In this document: positions 6,980-8,780 of the stretch, piece after piece | Numbering within the stretch: the first letter of the stretch is position 1 | Layout: the number at the start of each line of letters is the position of its first letter | Source of the DNA: JANYJJ01 sp031386065 | GTDB lineage: Bacteria > Pseudomonadota > Gammaproteobacteria > Burkholderiales > Burkholderiaceae_C | Assembly: GCA_031386065.1 (NCBI GenBank) | Contig: JANNBZ010000145.1 | Span: forward strand, 1 to 8,780 | Length of the DNA: 8,780 nt | Reading direction: 5' to 3' | Notes under the pieces: model-generated | The model's database searches: none | What the model saw: only the letters and a program-made list of their open reading frames with translations | Told to the model about the DNA's origin: nothing | Translations under genes and position numbers: made by a program

Positions 6980-7653
6980 GCCTTGAACACATCGCGCAGC
7001 GCCGGCGACGGCCGGGCCGCCGGCTGGCCGAGCGTGCGCTCGATCTCGTTCAGGTGACGCCGCATTTCGGTGGCAGCGGCGGCGGGCGTGGCGTCGCACA
7101 AGGCCGTCAGCAACTGGGCATGGCTGTGGGCCACGCACATCGGCTCGCCGGGTGCCTTGTACAGCGCCATCAGCAGCGACGTGGTGGGCAACAGTTCGTC
7201 GAGCATGCGCACGAAGATCGGGTTGCCGCTCATGCGGGCCAGCGTGCGGTGGAACTCGCCCGACAAACGAATCGCGGTGCTGGCATTACCGCTGCGCAGC
7301 GCCTGCGCCTCGGCCCGCACCTGGCGGCGCAGCTCGGCCAGTTCGGCCTTGCGCAGGGCGCCGGCCAGCCGCCGCGCCACCTCGCACTCGACCACGCGGC
7401 GCGCGTCGAACACATGCGCGCCGTCCTGCCGCGTGGGCTCGGGCACCTGCGCGCCACGGTTCGGCCGCAGCAGCACCACGCCGTCTTGTGCCAGCCGGTG
7501 CAGGGCCTGCCGAACGACGGTGCGCGAGACCTCGAAGCTGCTGGCCAGTTCTTCCTCACGCAGGCGCGCGCCGGGTGGCAGCCGATGGCCCATCACGGCG
7601 GCGTAGATGGCGTCGTGGACGCGGTCGGCTGCGCTTTCGGCCGCGTTTTGCAT
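6949..7653 (-). CDS. GntR family transcriptional regulator, FCD (FadR) subfamily
   Basis: The protein is 234 residues from ATG 7653. The N-terminal winged helix-turn-helix (~8-70) shows the standard GntR pattern: VHDAIYAAVMGHRLPPGARLREEELASSFEVS.. split across 12-43, then RTVVRQALHRLAQDGVV (44-60) and a wing LLRPNRGAQV (61-70). The C-terminal FCD ligand-binding domain (~80-205) has the conserved Arg/Glu start (DARRVVECEVARRL, 83-96) and metal-ligand histidines in GEFHRTL (His135), AHSHAQLL (His176/178) and MRRHLNEIE (His200). FCD regulators bind small carboxylates or related metabolites and usually repress adjacent catabolic genes. It sits at the end of the ABC permease operon and is a good candidate to control both that operon and the opposed hydrolase cluster. 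An in-frame GTG at 7722 overlaps the permease stop (GTGA) and would add 23 residues. The ATG is preferred for a standard N-terminus, though its AGGA is only 2 nt away, so the start is not settled. Confidence 0.92.
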   Translation of the reverse strand: MQNAAESAADRVHDAIYAAVMGHRLPPGARLREEELASSFEVSRTVVRQALHRLAQDGVVLLRPNRGAQVPEPTRQDGAHVFDARRVVECEVARRLAGALRKAELAELRRQVRAEAQALRSGNASTAIRLSGEFHRTLARMSGNPIFVRMLDELLPTTSLLMALYKAPGEPMCVAHSHAQLLTALCDATPAAAATEMRRHLNEIERTLGQPAARPSPALRDVFKAYRVTGDSAA

Positions 7654-7718
7654 ATTCCTGTCCGGCGCGGCCGGCGCAAACACCGCCGTGCCGTTCGCCG
7701 TACCGGCGCGCGCGCGCT

Positions 7719-8612
<894 letters not shown>

Positions 8613-8780
8613 CTACAGCTCCTTGCGCAGGTCGACCATGCGCGTCAGCGCCAGGATGATCATCAGCACCACCGCCAGCAGCACCATCGCATTGGCGGCG
8701 GCGAGCGGAAACTGCAGGTACGAGGTGTGAACCTGGATGATCTTGCCGACCGAGGCGATCTGCTGGCCGCCCATCACGCC
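8613..8780 (-). CDS. ABC transporter permease, PotB-like, C-terminal 55 residues (5' end beyond window)
   Basis: The minus-strand frame from the window edge reads GVMGGQQIASVGKIIQVHTS, then a hydrophobic helix (NAMVLLAVVLMIILAL), then TRMVDLRKEL and a TAG at 8613-8615. The GG-Q motif followed by an extracytoplasmic segment, a last membrane helix and a short charged tail is the typical C-terminus of the first permease of Pot-type importers. It abuts the PotC-like gene with no spacer, which confirms one transcription unit. The ATPase and periplasmic binding protein probably lie further upstream on the minus strand, outside the window. Confidence 0.85.
   Translation of the reverse strand, partial: GVMGGQQIASVGKIIQVHTSYLQFPLAAANAMVLLAVVLMIILALTRMVDLRKEL
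8619..8624 (-). promoter_or_regulatory. Ribosome binding site of PotC-like permease, inside the end of the PotB-like gene
   Basis: On the minus strand AAGGAG ends 6 nt before GTG 8612 and itself encodes the Lys-Glu of the upstream protein's final KEL. It justifies the non-ATG start and suggests translational coupling of the two permeases. Confidence 0.8.

Overview
The window is very GC-rich with strong G/C bias at third codon positions. Its protein families (PotB/PotC-type ABC permeases, an FCD-type GntR regulator, a CobW GTPase, a cyclase-ATPase signalling protein) suggest a betaproteobacterium of the order Burkholderiales. This is an inference from composition and gene style; there is no rRNA or other taxonomic marker.

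Layout. (1) Positions 1-2987, minus strand: most of a very large signalling protein with a class III nucleotide cyclase domain, an AAA-type (AAA_16/STAND-like) ATPase domain and a helical-repeat tail cut off by the window edge. (2) Positions 2988-3201: a divergent intergenic region of about 214 bp. (3) Positions 3202-6979, plus strand: a compact five-gene cluster encoding a SnoaL/NTF2-like protein, a polysaccharide-deacetylase-fold (CE4) hydrolase with a degenerate metal site, a second CE4 hydrolase of the HP0310/PgdA - cyclic imide hydrolase type with an intact metal site, an unrecognised 113-residue protein starting MCGLCG, and a CobW/G3E GTPase. (4) Positions 6949-8780, minus strand: a PotB-type permease (3' end only), a PotC-type permease and a GntR/FCD regulator, tightly packed. 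This operon converges on the five-gene cluster, and the regulator and GTPase genes overlap tail to tail by 31 bp.

Working model (inference). The two opposed operons form one catabolic locus. The ABC transporter imports a small nitrogenous compound. The two CE4-fold amidohydrolases open or process a cyclic imide or ureide-like ring. The CobW GTPase, perhaps with the MCGLCG protein, supplies or inserts metal for the metal-dependent hydrolase. The GntR protein senses the substrate or a product. The substrate cannot be read from the sequence. The cyclase-ATPase gene probably lies outside this functional unit and shares only the divergent intergenic region.

The points most worth a second look are the small MCGLCG protein translationally coupled to the GTPase, the adjacent intact and metal-site-degenerate CE4 hydrolases, the missing guanine-specificity Asp in the CobW protein, and a strong hairpin inside the CobW gene. 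No tRNA, rRNA, CRISPR array or insertion sequence was seen.
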